This document shows, in pieces, positions 12,464 to 24,055 of a DNA stretch of 64,000 nt (its first letter is position 1; every line of letters starts with the position of its first letter). Location: contig JAMWFC010000062.1 of the NCBI GenBank assembly GCA_027475525.1, positions 248,001 through 312,000 of the forward strand, read 5' to 3'. This stretch comes from Macrolepiota albuminosa (taxonomy: Eukaryota; Basidiomycota; Agaricomycetes; Agaricales; Agaricaceae). The translations under genes and the position numbers were made by a program. Below the pieces are notes generated by a model that had not been told where the DNA came from, made no database searches, and saw only the letters and a program-made list of their open reading frames with translations.

Positions 12464-13772
12464 ACTCTGTGCGCGATTTTTTCTTTTTTTCTTTTTTCTT
12501 TTTTTTTCATCTTTGGGTTTACTTGTATGTTTAAAACTCTCAATTGTGTCTCTACGCTTTCCATCCATCCCTTACACTCGTTACCATTCCGTAATTACTC
12601 ATTTGCCCCCGTTGAGCTTTTTTGATCAACGGTTCCAAGGCAATCCATCTACCGCATACTCCATTTTGTCTAGCATCGTTTGTTTGTTTTTTTCATGCTT
12701 TTTTTTTGGTTCTTTTCATCCATATCACCACCCCATCGTCGTCTTGACCATGTATATCAAGCTCACCCTCACAATATTACCTCGACATTGTAGTCGTAAT
12801 TATATTTCCTTAATAACTTCGAATTGTAAACAATCTCATATTCTCACACAATCCAGGAAACCATTTAGTTCCTTTGGGATAGGTGAAAAGTGAGTGCCGA
12901 CCTTCCTTTGATTTGCCTTTGGGCATAACTGCGACGTGAAACCCGCTACTTACGAATGCTACATACAACTCTGTGAGGAAAGTTCTACTCATAAACTTAT
13001 ACAAATACATCGATACATAGTACATACAACGCTGCTCTCGGCCCACTTCTTAGCTCTGTATTGTAGCTTGCCGGCGTTAAATAAATTTCATCATCATCAT
13101 CGAGTGTTACAGTCATTCTTCACATGACGGCCAGGGGGCGCTGTAACGTTTTGCCGAACCGCTACAGGCGCCCATCGAACGATCATCGCTTTCTTACGTT
13201 TAGATTGTACCCACGAGATGGTCGAAAATTAGGCGCTTGTTTCTGGCTGCGGTTGAGAATATGGCGGCCATAATGTCAAAAGTCTTCCAATTCTTTTCCC
13301 GCCGTCGCTGCGGTTTCATCTATCTCGACTCGCTTGTCGCCTAGCCCTGACTAGCGCGGGAGATATGTAGTGAATCCTTGAAACAACCTGCTTTTAGATA
13401 AGCATCACCGTATTCTCCCATGACACAATCCACAGCTATTTGCAGTAGCTACTTGGTTATTTTTACTTTCCTCGTGAGATCCTGTCAGTTTTACTCTTGC
13501 TGTTTATACTTGGTGCTGTATCACCCCGGCTCTAATATTTGGCCAATACAAAAAGTAAGAGACGTCCGCTTCCGCAGCTTGACGTTGTGATATCACCAAT
13601 GATTGGTTACGAGTCAGAAGAATCCTCGTTCTTCCATTATATATCGGTTTTTTTCCATCGAGACGCGTAATCAGGCGGCATGGATCAGGAACCGATGCGG
13701 AATCATTATTTATTTACTAAGACATTTTCCTTAAATTGAGGTCATCATTTCTAATCCCTCACTTTCCACACC
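12348..13772. other. 3' flank of DUF1752 gene and upstream region of the zinc-cluster gene
   Basis: T-rich stretches (12480-12510, 12670-12720) fit a 3' UTR and terminator region. A TTATATAT motif near 13637 lies about 135 nt before the next ATG. The frames here are T-rich and I do not support them as genes. Confidence 0.5.
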
Positions 13773-16700
13773 ATGTCCTCGAATGAGGAAGACTACAATG
13801 ACAATGATAGTCCTCAGACGGTCAAGAAACGGAAGATCCAACGTGCTTGCGACATCTGCCGCCGAAAGAAAAGTATGTGTAGCTATAATTTACTGTCCGA
13901 CAAGCTGACTCACCCTATTCCGTAGTTCGATGTAAGCCTAACATTTGTTCGTTGCTAAGATGATCAGTCAATCATCCGTGTGTAAGGCGATGGTGGTCAG
14001 ATGCCTGGGCACCGATGTTCGAATTGCATCGCCTACAACTTTGAATGCACCTACGTTGAAGCAGCCAAGGTGAGCCATGGGTCCTAAATAGTTTCCAGGC
14101 TAATCGGGATGTTATTTACAGAAACGTGGACCTCCTAAAGGGTGCGATAGTTTATGGGTCCTAAATAGTTTCCAGGCTAATCGGGATGTTATTTACAGAA
14201 ACGTGGACCTCCTAAAGGGTGCGATAGTTTCAATTCGTAACAATCGGATGCTCAACTACAACAGATACGTTGAGCGACTAGAAGGGCGTGTGGAGAAGCT
14301 AGAAAGGTGTTGAGCAAAGTGAGTCACAATTCAGGTCACGAGATAAGACTGAACCAACATCTGCCTTGAAGCTATATCCGGACTCGAACATTTGAAAGAA
14401 ATAGAGTCGTCGCGATACGGATGCTTGGCTTGTCGAATTCTCTCCTCAGCCTGCAGAAAAGTCTCATCCGACACCTTTGATCGTCCCTCCGCGGCATCCA
14501 TATGAAATTGCCACCTCCGTCATTAGAAAGGTTGCACAACCCGTGGATTTCCAAGTAGACGATGACTTCACCCATGTCATTCTCGCAGAAGATTTGAAAC
14601 GGCTTCATATCGGCGACATAGAAAAAAATAGGTTCTTTGGGAAATCGAGTGGTGCTATGCTTGTACATGCTGCGATGGAGTTAAAAAACGAGGCCACTGG
14701 TGGACAGGATGATATACGACGGCCTATTCTAGCCTCAAAGCGAGACAGATTCTGGACATTGGCTCCGGTAAGCTGTTCATCTCCAGAATGAACCCTCGTA
14801 TAGGATTTATTTTGAGTTTTAGTGGGAACGTATCACAGAAGTTCCAAAGGCTTCCTTTGTCTTTCCTGAGCCAGATCTCATGATGCACTTGATTGAACTC
14901 TACTTTTCAAAAGTGAATCTCTTTTGGCCTCTTCTTCATCGGCCGACGTTTGAAAAAGCTGTGACCGGGGAAATGCATCTTCATGACGATGATTTTGCTT
15001 CAGTGCTCTTGCTTGTCTGTGCCGTCGCCTCACGTTTTTCGGATGATCCTCGAATTCTACTAGATGGTAGTGAAGACTTGACTTCCGCTGGTTGGAGATG
15101 GTATCAACAAGTACAACTTGTCAAGAGGTCTGTTATCGCTCCACCGTCGCTTTGTGATCTACAGTATTACTGTGTAAGTGCATTTCACCTCTCTAACCTT
15201 TCTTTGTTAGAAATCTATCGGTGTGTATCTAGTTGTCAGTTATGTTTCTGCAAGGGTCTTGTGCACCGCAACAGTGCTGGACGTTGGTTGGCATAGGCAT
15301 ACGCATGGCACAGGATGTTGGTGCACATCGGAAAAAACATAATAACAAGGAGTTGACTGTGGAGGAGGAGCTATGGAAACGTGGGTTTTGGTAGGTCATG
15401 CTATTTTTCTCAATCTCTAGAATGATAAACAATGTCTGTTCTCTTTGCAGGGTGATGGTGTCAATAGATCGCATGGTTAGCTCTGCGTTGGGTCGACCGT
15501 GTGCTATTCAAGATGAAGAGTAGGATGCTTCGTCTTCTTTCCTTCAAGTGTATTTATCAAAGTTCTAGTTTCGACCTTGACTTCCCAATCGAATGCGATG
15601 ACGAATACTGGGAGCATCCTGATCCTGCCAAACGGTTTAGACAACCTCCAAATAAACCTTCATACGTTACAGGCTTCGTCACTTTACTCAAACTCAATCA
15701 AGTTCTTACAATAATCTTGCGTACTATAGTAAGCTCAATTTATTGTCTCACTTGTCGTGTCCTATCTTACCCTTTCAGTACTCAATCAATAAATCCAAGA
15801 TCATGCTCGGATTCGTGGGGAAACAATGGGAACAGCATATCGTCGCAGAACTTGATTCGGCGCTCAATAAATGGGTTGACTCTATACCTGACCATCGTAC
15901 GTCCTTCTTAGCTCTTCAGTACATATCACTCATACACATATGGAAGTTCGATGGGACCCTAACAGGGAAAATAGCATGTTTTTCCAGCAGTCCGTTTCTA
16001 TTTACTGCACTTACTACTATATCCAAATCCTCATTCATCGCTCGTTCATTCCATCGCCTCGTAAACCGTCTCCCTTGTCTTTCCCTTCCCTTGCTATATC
16101 CAAATCCTCATTCATCGCTCGTTCATTCCATCGCCTCGTAAACCGTCTCCCTTGTCTTTCCCTTCCCTTGCATTTGCACCAATGCTGCGCGATCATGCAG
16201 CCACATAATCGATGCACATAGACGCCGAGGTTTAGTTGCGCTACCTCATATCCAGGTACGGAATACGTCATCTTCGTCATAGGTATTCTCTTGTGATGCC
16301 TCCCAGATCGCTATATTTACCGCTGGTGTCGTGCTGCTCCTCAGCATCTGGAATAGCAAGCGCTTAGGGGCATCAATGGATTCGAGCAAAGAAATGGAAG
16401 ATGTCCACAAGTGCATGCAAGCCCTGCGGCTGTGTGAGACCAGGTGAGCCTTCCAGCCTTCTGCTTTCACGTGTCCTTATCTAGATATAGATGGATATCA
16501 GCGGGACGTCTATGGTAAGCTCTCTCTCGAAGAACCAGATATCTAGATGGACTGAGATACGGACTTGTAGGGACATTATGTATGAGTTGGCATTTGTCGG
16601 CGACTTACAGTTGCCAAACCCAAGCCCTCCAGTCAGTCACAAGCGTGATAGAGATTCTGAAAGCTCTGCAGGGTCCGTCACCACATCAACTCCTCCACCC

Positions 16701-17408
16701 TCGTCGGCAGAAGGTCCTCGGGCAATTGCTGGTACACGTCGTGTGGCCGCTAAGGCGCAGTCATCACTGCAGTTGAAATCAGAGCCTTCATATCCCCTAC
16801 CAGTCTACAGCAATGAGTTAGGAAGCATACCAATCAGTAGTCAGGGGCAGATGCAACAGCAACTCACTTGGGATATAGGGGAAGCCATCAGCAGCTCATC
16901 AATTTCTCCCTATTCATACCCCTTACCGTCTACCAGCAACTCACTTGGGATATAGGGGAAGCCATCAGCAGCTCATCAATTTCTCCCTATTCATACCCCT
17001 TACCGTCTACTCGCTTCCGCTTGACATGGACCTTTTCAATCAATGGACTTCAATTACGACACAACATTGGCTCAGTCAGCATCTTCGAGTTCATTGCAAA
17101 CGCCTTATGGTATCCATGTCGGCGGTGGAGGTAACGCGTTGGGTATGCAGCAGCTTATTGGGGTGCCGCCGGACCAGGCTTTGTTAGTTGAACCGGCACA
17201 AGGGCAGAATGTTCAAAAAGTGATTGACAATGACACAGTAGCAATGTGGTCTAACCCGCCTTGCGGTTTTGAGTGCGTCTTAACTGTCTTGACTTCACTG
17301 TTTTATGAACCTATATTGATTTCCATACATAGGTTGGATGATTGGGGTCTATACCTCTCAAATGTTAGTGAGCTCACTCATGGAGTGAACCACCCACCAG
17401 CTGGATAG
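13773..17408 (+). CDS. Zn2Cys6 transcription factor with Fungal_trans domain
   Basis: Exon 1 (13773-13872), a 6-nt exon (13926-13931) and exon 3 (13987-14069) join in phase to give CDICRRKKIRCDGGQ...CSNCIAYNFEC, a Gal4-type binuclear zinc cluster for DNA binding. KRGPPKG and a coiled linker (YVERLEGRVEKLER) follow. From about 14480 the middle-homology region is clear: FWPLLHRPTFEKAV, RWYQQVQLVKRS, GIRMAQDVGAHRKK, FPIECDDEYWEHPDPAKRF, GVVLLLSIWNSKR and YRWISAGRLWDI. The Ser/Pro-rich C-terminus ends LTHGVNHPPAG-stop at 17408. Duplications at 14077, 16018 and 16857 break frames artificially. In addition I cannot join the linker to the 14480 exon without a stop (around 14309 and 14391), so a real lesion or sequence error is possible. 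The target genes are unknown. Confidence 0.85.
14077..14230. repeat. 77-bp direct duplication 8 in the zinc-cluster gene
   Basis: The second copy starts at 14154. It doubles the intron 3 acceptor and the KRGPPKG codons. Confidence 0.9.
16018..16171. repeat. 77-bp direct duplication 9 in the zinc-cluster gene
   Basis: The second copy starts at 16095, inside the Fungal_trans region after FFQQSVSIYCTYY. Confidence 0.9.
16857..17010. repeat. 77-bp direct duplication 10 in the zinc-cluster gene
   Basis: The second copy starts at 16934, in the low-complexity C-terminal part (QQLTWDIGEAISSSS is encoded twice). Confidence 0.9.
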
Positions 17409-18616
17409 ATCGAATTTGGTTTCTGTATCCAAGCCATTGTTCTATTTGTCACCTCGTCAGCCTTACTTTCCTTCCATGGTCATCTTACAGTAGAAACGGT
17501 ATACACTCTTATCCCTTTCCTGCCAGTGTTTTGTTATTTTAACTTATATCACCTTCTCGCGTCGCGCAAATTCCACTTCTTCTTTCCACAACCTCAATCT
17601 TCAGTCTTGATGTCGAATCGCGATCTACAAGAATTGCCAAGTTGTCCGTTTGGCCTGAATCCCTATGGCGCAGTGAGGATCCATTCACAATTTGCCAACA
17701 ATAGCAAAGTTTTTCAACCCAGATTTTGAAGACCAAAAAGCGCGTTCCACCAATCATGATATATTTTCAGAGATGTGTCATACTGTGCGTGCGTCAATTT
17801 TCAATCTAACATATAGTTATCACTTCTTTACCTCGTTATGGCCAGCCCCCTAGTAGCGTCCGTGATGCGGCTTAGAGAACACGCATCCGAAGATCGTGGC
17901 AGCTTTGACGTGCTGGACAGACAAGGACAATTTACCAAACGGCAAATCGAGAGGGGCACCATGCCATAAGATGGTCATGCTAGTTTCGATCAACTTCGAG
18001 TCAACGTGGCTCGCCGATCCAGGTCCAATGAGGCTTCGTATTACCCGATATGACTAGTTCCAGAGATTATTCGTGGATGCCGGATATCTTACTATGCGAC
18101 TTTTGGAAGGCTGAGCTCTGGAGACATCTCCGCGTCGGGCAGAGGGACTCTCAAGTAGCCTCTGTATTTGTGATTGACTGAATGCCTATCGATACGCTAA
18201 AGTGACTCTGTTGAGAAGTAACGACCTTGCTTGCTGGTCACTGTTCACCCATGGTATTAATGTTCATGGAAGGTATGTTCGTTTTTTGGGTTTGTCTTCC
18301 CGCTAAATGGAAAAGTAGTTGCAGAAAAAAGATTTCGGATATATCGGTCCCCCACTGTCCCGTGTTTTCCGGATATCACTCGCGTTACAAGTTTGTGAGG
18401 TACGCCGGATATATCAAAATATTGGATTTTCTGATACTTGAGAATGATATAAGGAGTTGACCCCTGTCCCTTGCAGACCTTCCGGATATATCAAAATATT
18501 GGATTTTCTGATACTTGAGAATGATATAAGGAGTTGACCCCTGTCCCTTGCAGACCTTGAGGTGGATTTCTATCCTTTCTTTCTTTCCGTCAGCCACCTT
18601 CCCTATTCCCGCCGTC
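17409..18616. other. intergenic between zinc-cluster gene and CE4 copy B
   Basis: No gene is supported. It contains duplication 11 just upstream of CE4 B and a pyrimidine-rich stretch (18560-18612) leading into the CE4 B start. Confidence 0.6.
18405..18558. repeat. 77-bp direct duplication 11 in the CE4 B promoter region
   Basis: The second copy starts at 18482. It ends 58 nt before the CE4 B start codon, so the real promoter spacing is probably 77 nt shorter. Confidence 0.9.
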
Positions 18617-19969
18617 ATGCTGTCCAAGGCTTCTGTCTTTGCAACCGCTTGTCTTGCCCTCTCAACGGCAGTGACAGCGACCCCGCAGAAGAGGCAGTTG
18701 GCGCAGGTTATCACTGAGTGCACAGTACCAAATACGGCAGCACTAACTTTTGTGCGTCCTTTGATCCTCGTCTGTCTTGGAGGTTTCCTTATCTTCCTTG
18801 TTATATGATCAATAGGACGACGGTCCTTGGGTGTATCTGTGAGTTGACAACATGAAGGAAGCCGATGCTCGGGTTATTAATTCAACCGGGTTTAGCTACG
18901 ACGTTAGCAAGGCATTGGTGGCTGCCAATGCAACAGGGACATTTTTCTTTAGTACGTCACCTCTGTGTCATCAGGGATTACGCGACTGTGAACTGATTAC
19001 TTGGAATTTCCAGACGGTAACAATTGTGAGCATCCTCTGGATCACTCCGCAGCTTTCTGGACTGCACCTCCTTTGTAGACGAATGCATTTACAACGCGGA
19101 CGAAATTAAGCGTGTTCGCTATGCCTTTGACAAGGGTCATCAAGTCGCTTCACACACGTGGTCCCACAAGGATTTGACCACGCTCACCTGGGATCAAAGT
19201 GAGCACGAGTCCTAAACGCCGCGTACCTTTACACATGACTAAATCACGAAGTACATGACGAAATGTGGAGAGTTGAATGTAAGAAAAATCTCTTCTCGAG
19301 CGAAGTAATGCTGAGTTTTTGTGCAGTGGCCTTGTCGAGAATTGTTGGGGTTGTCCCGGCTTTCATGCGTCCTCGTAAATTTTCTAAGCCCATGAATGCC
19401 TTTCCATTGCTGATGCATAACAGCCTATGGTAACTACAATGATCTCGTCCGGCAGGCGTCAGCGGTTCGAGGCCAGAAGTTGGTCATCTGGGATTTCGAG
19501 TATGTGCTTGAGTTCATTGTGTAAGCTACGACTGATCAATTCAACCACATTAGCTCCGAAGATTCTATTGGCGCAACTCCTGCAGAAAGTGAGGCTAACT
19601 ATGACCAAGTGATTTCTGAGCGCCCCAACACTATCTTGGCCCTGAACCACGAAACTATCGGTAAGTATCCTGGACCCTTGAGACTGACCGGCTGACGAAT
19701 ACAAACTGCACCCCAGAAACTACTGTGTAAGTCTCGCGGTTGTGGAGCAATCATGAAACTAAATAATATACTCCTTCATCTAGCCACCAAGTCCTTCCTT
19801 ATGCGATCAAGAAACTACAGGCGGCTGGATATCGGCTTGTTTCTCTAGCTGAATGCGTCGGCCTCCCAGCTTACCAGAGCGTCGGTCCACGCGGTACCCC
19901 CGATGTGAGCGATTGGCCAAATTTTAACCTTACGATTACTCATTGCACTAGGCTTCTTGGACTTGTTAA
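18617..19969 (+). CDS. secreted polysaccharide (chitin) deacetylase, CE4 family, copy B
   Basis: I can place twelve exons: 18617-18751, 18816-18838, 18896-18951, 19014-19025, 19079-19198, 19252-19278, 19327-19374, 19424-19499, 19554-19660, 19717-19726, 19784-19904 and 19952-19969. Together they are 753 nt, 250 residues, all in phase with GT-AG introns. A signal peptide (MLSKASVFATACLALSTAVTA) opens the protein. CE4 motifs follow: TFDDGPW, TFFFNGNN, SHTWSH (metal His residues), RPPYG, WDFDSED and LNHE; the C-terminus is SWTC. All catalytic positions of the NodB domain are present, so it should be an active extracellular deacetylase of chitin or a related acetylated glycan. No membrane anchor or carbohydrate-binding module is seen. 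Five exons are 27 nt or shorter. Confidence 0.92.
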
Positions 19970-21329
19970 ACGTGATTGATCATCACTTCTTGTCGTTACT
20001 CGCCTCAGACCAAGAAATGCATGACCATGCCGATATTTGTTTGGTTCTTTCTTTTGGACTTATAGTAATTGGATTCTTGAATACCTTTCAAACAATACCA
20101 CTGGAAAAATGTACCTCTTGGACTCTTCTTCTTTTGTCTATCCTTACCATTATAAGCGGACAATCTATCATGTTTGTTTGAGGACCTGAAATTACGACGT
20201 TTGATTCGGCGGAGTTGTAAAGATATGCTCAGATATAACGAAATTAAATTGTCTGTCAAAAGTCTGACCCTATACGGGGGGGTTCGGACCCCTGGTACTT
20301 TTAAATGGCATGTCCTCCCTCAAAATTTGAGATTTTTTTCCAAAGCTCTCGGAGTGAGCTCTGTTTAATTATAGTTCCCAATTGAACACAACTAACTCTT
20401 AATATCTCAAGTTTGAATCTTTTTTCTACTCAAAATCTCGATTTGGCTATCTTATCTATCTATCGGATATATCTTATCTAAGTCCCTTTATATCTACTGT
20501 ATTTACCTCGTCCACGGATGTATGAGTCGTGATTCCCTTCAATCCAACGATGTCAACGATGTTATCGAACCGCAGCCTCAGCCTTGTCACGTAAAAAGTC
20601 ACGTAAAGCCGTAATTTTCTTGGTCATCATCGGAGCTACAGGAGAGACTGGATCCAAGTCCATACTTTCCTTGTATGCTCTGCGCCTTTGCTTGTTGGAT
20701 TGGAACTTTTTTTTTGGCATTAGCTTGTTTTTGTCTTTAACAACTTTTTTTGACATTTATAGCTTTTAAAGTGGGGTTCCTTCCAATTTTTGGTCGCTCC
20801 GAGAGGGGATCAAATGGAGATCACCAGAGACCTGTCAGGTCTATCTGTCCTGCACTGTATGTAATTTAAAAGGGTATCAGAATACAGAAAAAAAACTGGA
20901 GCGAGCCGACAATGCCGAATAGCATTGACAGTAACTCTACAGGCCGTAAGTGCTGAGATCAAGAATTAACTTTCGGAAAGTGAACCGAAAGTTCGAGGTC
21001 AAACTGAGTGACTGAGGACAATGAATAATTAGCAAATACTTTCTCGGCAGTAATATGCCCTAATTCGGGAGGAAGAGAGAAGCAATGAGGTTCAGGTAAA
21101 TGTCAACGACTTCCGAAGCAGTCGTGCTAGCAGCCGGACGTCAATCAAGCCACTTCCCAAAAGCGAACACCCCCGTTCAAACCCACACGTAGAAGGTGTA
21201 TGAACAGGAATAAGAAACAGCTCTTCGAAGGGTCATATGGCCCCGGCATGTGTCATCATAAAGATTGAAGGTCTAGAGGAAGAAGCGGGAAGGAGACTCA
21301 CTAGAGATACAGATTGCATTGGATATCAT
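19970..21329. other. intergenic, AT-rich in part, nothing firm
   Basis: 20190-20800 is AT-rich, with a short inverted match (CTCTCGGAG near 20347 and its complement near 20796). This could be a small transposon relic but is too short to prove. A basic 64-codon minus-strand frame (20562-20756) is seen but has no recognisable domain. Confidence 0.45.
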
Positions 21330-22953
21330 CTAGAAATCTTCGTCCTCTTCGTCGGTCAGCTCCTCTCCCCGCCGAACGCCATGATGCCGATGATAACCTT
21401 CGCGGCGAGCCCAGGACCGTCCATCAGTGTAGGGCATGATACGGAAAGGAATGAGAAGGGTATAAAGTGGACTAAGAATGTCATGGATCAGTCTGGAGAT
21501 TCAAAGACTGTTGCAAGAGTGGCACGCACTACCCGGCCTCTCCAATGTTGAAAAATAGTTGCAAGTTCTGGATTCTCCTGCGAATGGTTGCAAGAGTGGC
21601 ACGCACTACCCGGCCTCTCCAATGTTGAAAAATAGTTGCAAGTTCTGGATTCTCCTGCGAATGAAGTTCAGGAAGCTGTGCCACAAGTATACGGGGAGAG
21701 AAGAACACACCCGAGATCATAGGAGTTTATGAATGTCTGTAAGGGCAGGAAGCTGTGCCACAAGTATACGGGGAGAGAAGAACACACCCGAGATCATAGG
21801 AGTTTATGAATGTCTGTAAGGGTTGAGATGTCAATCCACCGAAATAGTAGATTTACAAACCTCTCCTCGCGAGTTCGCCTTTTGGTATACACTTCATGGT
21901 CTTGTCCCTCTACAGTGGTCTCGCCCATGGAAATACTCCACACATGGTACGAAAGCATGATACCGACCGCCAGGCAGAGGACAGCAGAAAGCAGGTATAT
22001 GATGATATACGCAATCGCAGGGACTCGGTATTCCCATTCTATCTGTCGTGAACAAGTCAGCAATATACTATAGTGCATTGATGAAAAAAGCGGACAAAGG
22101 TAATGCCCAATGCATCCAGGAGCTGCTTATATCCAAGCGCGGCGTAGCAGAAAGTGGACAGGACGAGATACGACCTGGCTGGTTTCAGCTGGGACACGCA
22201 GGATCAATTGACGAAACGCACAAAAAGAGGACAAAATGCCGTTCATTATGCAGCCCCACACATTGATTTATCCCTGTTCAAAGATGAGGAGCGAGCACCG
22301 ACCAGGAATATGACGACGCACACTGCTGCATATGAGAGGGATGACGAAGATTAAACACCGACAGAACTCACGGGACAATGGTGGTCATACTTGAGGACAC
22401 ATCGTTTGCAAATGCGACAGTGATGGGTCCGCTGACTGCCGGTGAGCGATGCGCGAAGAAGACAACAAGTCTACTCACTTCGGGTTTCATCTGGCCACAC
22501 TTACTACACTGCGTCGTTTCTGCTCGTGTAATATTCACAACCGACGACCATTTGACCCTACCCGTTAACGCAGTGCCCTTTCTTGGTCGACTCCTCTTCG
22601 CCCATAGAATATTGTGCGTTGGCTCTGCTGGAGGCTCATCAACGAATCCGGGTCGAACAGTGCACACGTAGAAATAGTGCATAAACAGGTTTAACGCGAT
22701 AATTGAGCATACTGGCAGCGTAATGATTTGAAAAGAAAGGTTAGGCATTATAACATTAACTGGAAAATTAGGTTAGTCAATCAATTCGAAATGAAAGTCG
22801 TGACACGTACGCACAAAAACAGACCGCCCCCATTGCCATTAGACAAATAGCGAGCCCCACAAAGAGCGGACCTGCCGCGCCAGTAATCTTATCTCCGGCT
22901 CTTTCTAAGGCTTTGAAGCAGCGAAACACGGTTTTCGAACAAGAATTGACCAT
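21330..22953 (-). CDS. DHHC-type protein S-palmitoyltransferase
   Basis: It transfers palmitate to cysteines of membrane proteins, probably in Golgi, vacuole or plasma membrane. Reading 3'-5' on the plus strand: the start at 22953 gives [20 protein letters not shown] and a first helix ([18 protein letters not shown]). A second helix lies in [20 protein letters not shown]. The cysteine-rich domain follows with [22 protein letters not shown] and [16 protein letters not shown]. Helices 3 and 4 follow ([21 protein letters not shown]), then [24 protein letters not shown] and an acidic end ([12 protein letters not shown]) with the stop at 21330. The Trp normally after DHHCP falls at an exon junction (22366/22270) that I cannot phase exactly. 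Duplications 12 and 13 sit in the 3' part. It resembles fungal Pfa-type enzymes; the substrate is unknown. Confidence 0.85.
21510..21663. repeat. 77-bp direct duplication 12 in the DHHC gene
   Basis: The second copy starts at 21587. The [12 protein letters not shown] codons appear twice on the minus strand, and the second reading runs into a stop. Confidence 0.9.
21669..21822. repeat. 77-bp direct duplication 13 in the DHHC gene
   Basis: The second copy starts at 21746, only 5 nt after duplication 12 ends. Together they add 154 nt to this gene. Confidence 0.9.
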
Positions 22954-23758
22954 GATGGTTGGGAAGTTGGTTTTTTGTTGCTTAAGGCATTGTTGCTGTT
23001 GACATCACCACCATCACGCATCACGATGGTCACATTATGAATCAATGAAACAAAAAATCATCAGTATCCGGCGGATCCGCCGAACGTGTAATCTTGAAAC
23101 TACCATTTTACGACACAACACTGGACTTTGATGTTCTCTATTTTCGAGTTACACGAGACTTCCTTCGAAGTCCCAACGAGTTTGCGTTCACTGGAACACA
23201 AGGACATTGTTGCTTGACTTTCATCATCTGCGAATCTCCTTTCCAATTACTTGGTACGCCCTAAAGCTCAAGCCTTCTCTTGGGCTACACTCACGAACAA
23301 CAGAATATCAATCTAATCTCTTGGCTTATCGCCTTACGTAATCGTCACACCAGACCGATTGCAAAAACTCTTCGTTTCCCAAATTGGGTGCTCTACTTAC
23401 TATGCCTCTGAGTTCTTAGCATTTGACCTTAATTGCCATAGCTTCATGCTAGCTCTTCTGATGATTTCTTTTGAGAAGTAATTCTATTATCTCTGTCGAA
23501 TTAACATCCAGTGAGCTGTCTGCTTGCTAGAGTTACGATTTGACCCTTGAAGCTTGATGTTACACCAACGGCAACGCATCTATGGCACGACCTATATATG
23601 CTGTTTTGACATGTCATTAAGGTACCTGTTAGATGCCCATGATCATGATCGACGTCAGTCTAAGCTCGCCAAGAAATTATAAACCTGCCTCATGTCTTTT
23701 GCAATTGATTCTCCCTTCCGTGCTGCTGTCCTGCGGATTCCTTTCTGTTTCCCCTACG
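22954..23758. other. divergent promoter region of DHHC gene and CE4 copy C
   Basis: No gene is supported. A TTATAAA motif at about 23677-23683 lies some 80 nt before the CE4 C ATG and fits a TATA box retained from the intact ancestor. Confidence 0.55.
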
Positions 23759-24055
23759 ATGCTCGTTACCTGGACTTTTGTATCTGCATTGGCTACACTT
23801 GCATCTGCAATACCTACCAGGCATGAGCTGGCCCAGGTTATTACAAAGTGCATGGTTTCAAACACAGCTGCACTGACTTTTGTGAGTGGAATATGACAAG
23901 TTACCAAGGTCCTTAATCTATCTGTAGGTGTCCTTGTTTCACTGATGAACAATTGATTATCTATTGCCTACATTTGGTCTGTCAGAAAAAATGTCAGTGA
24001 GACACTTCGTGTGGCTGGTGCAACCTGGACTTTCTTTTTAATGAGTGATACATCG
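23759..24055 (+). pseudogene. truncated CE4 polysaccharide deacetylase, copy C
   Basis: Exon 1 (23759-23881) encodes a signal peptide and LAQVITKCMVSNTAALTF followed by a GTGAGT donor, exactly as in copies A and B. The next exon should encode DDGPW but is corrupted: GTGTCCTTG sits where GGTCCTTGG is expected. A third exon-like stretch around 23985-24045 reads NVSETLRVAGATWTFFL, matching YDVSKALVAANATGTFFF of copy B. After that all similarity stops and CpG-poor repeat sequence begins. It cannot encode an active enzyme. Copy C marks the left edge of the transposon island. Confidence 0.8.

Noticed and set aside
20347..20805. Inverted CTCTCGGAG pair as ends of a small inverted-repeat transposon
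   Set aside because: The match is only about nine bases and no target duplication is seen.
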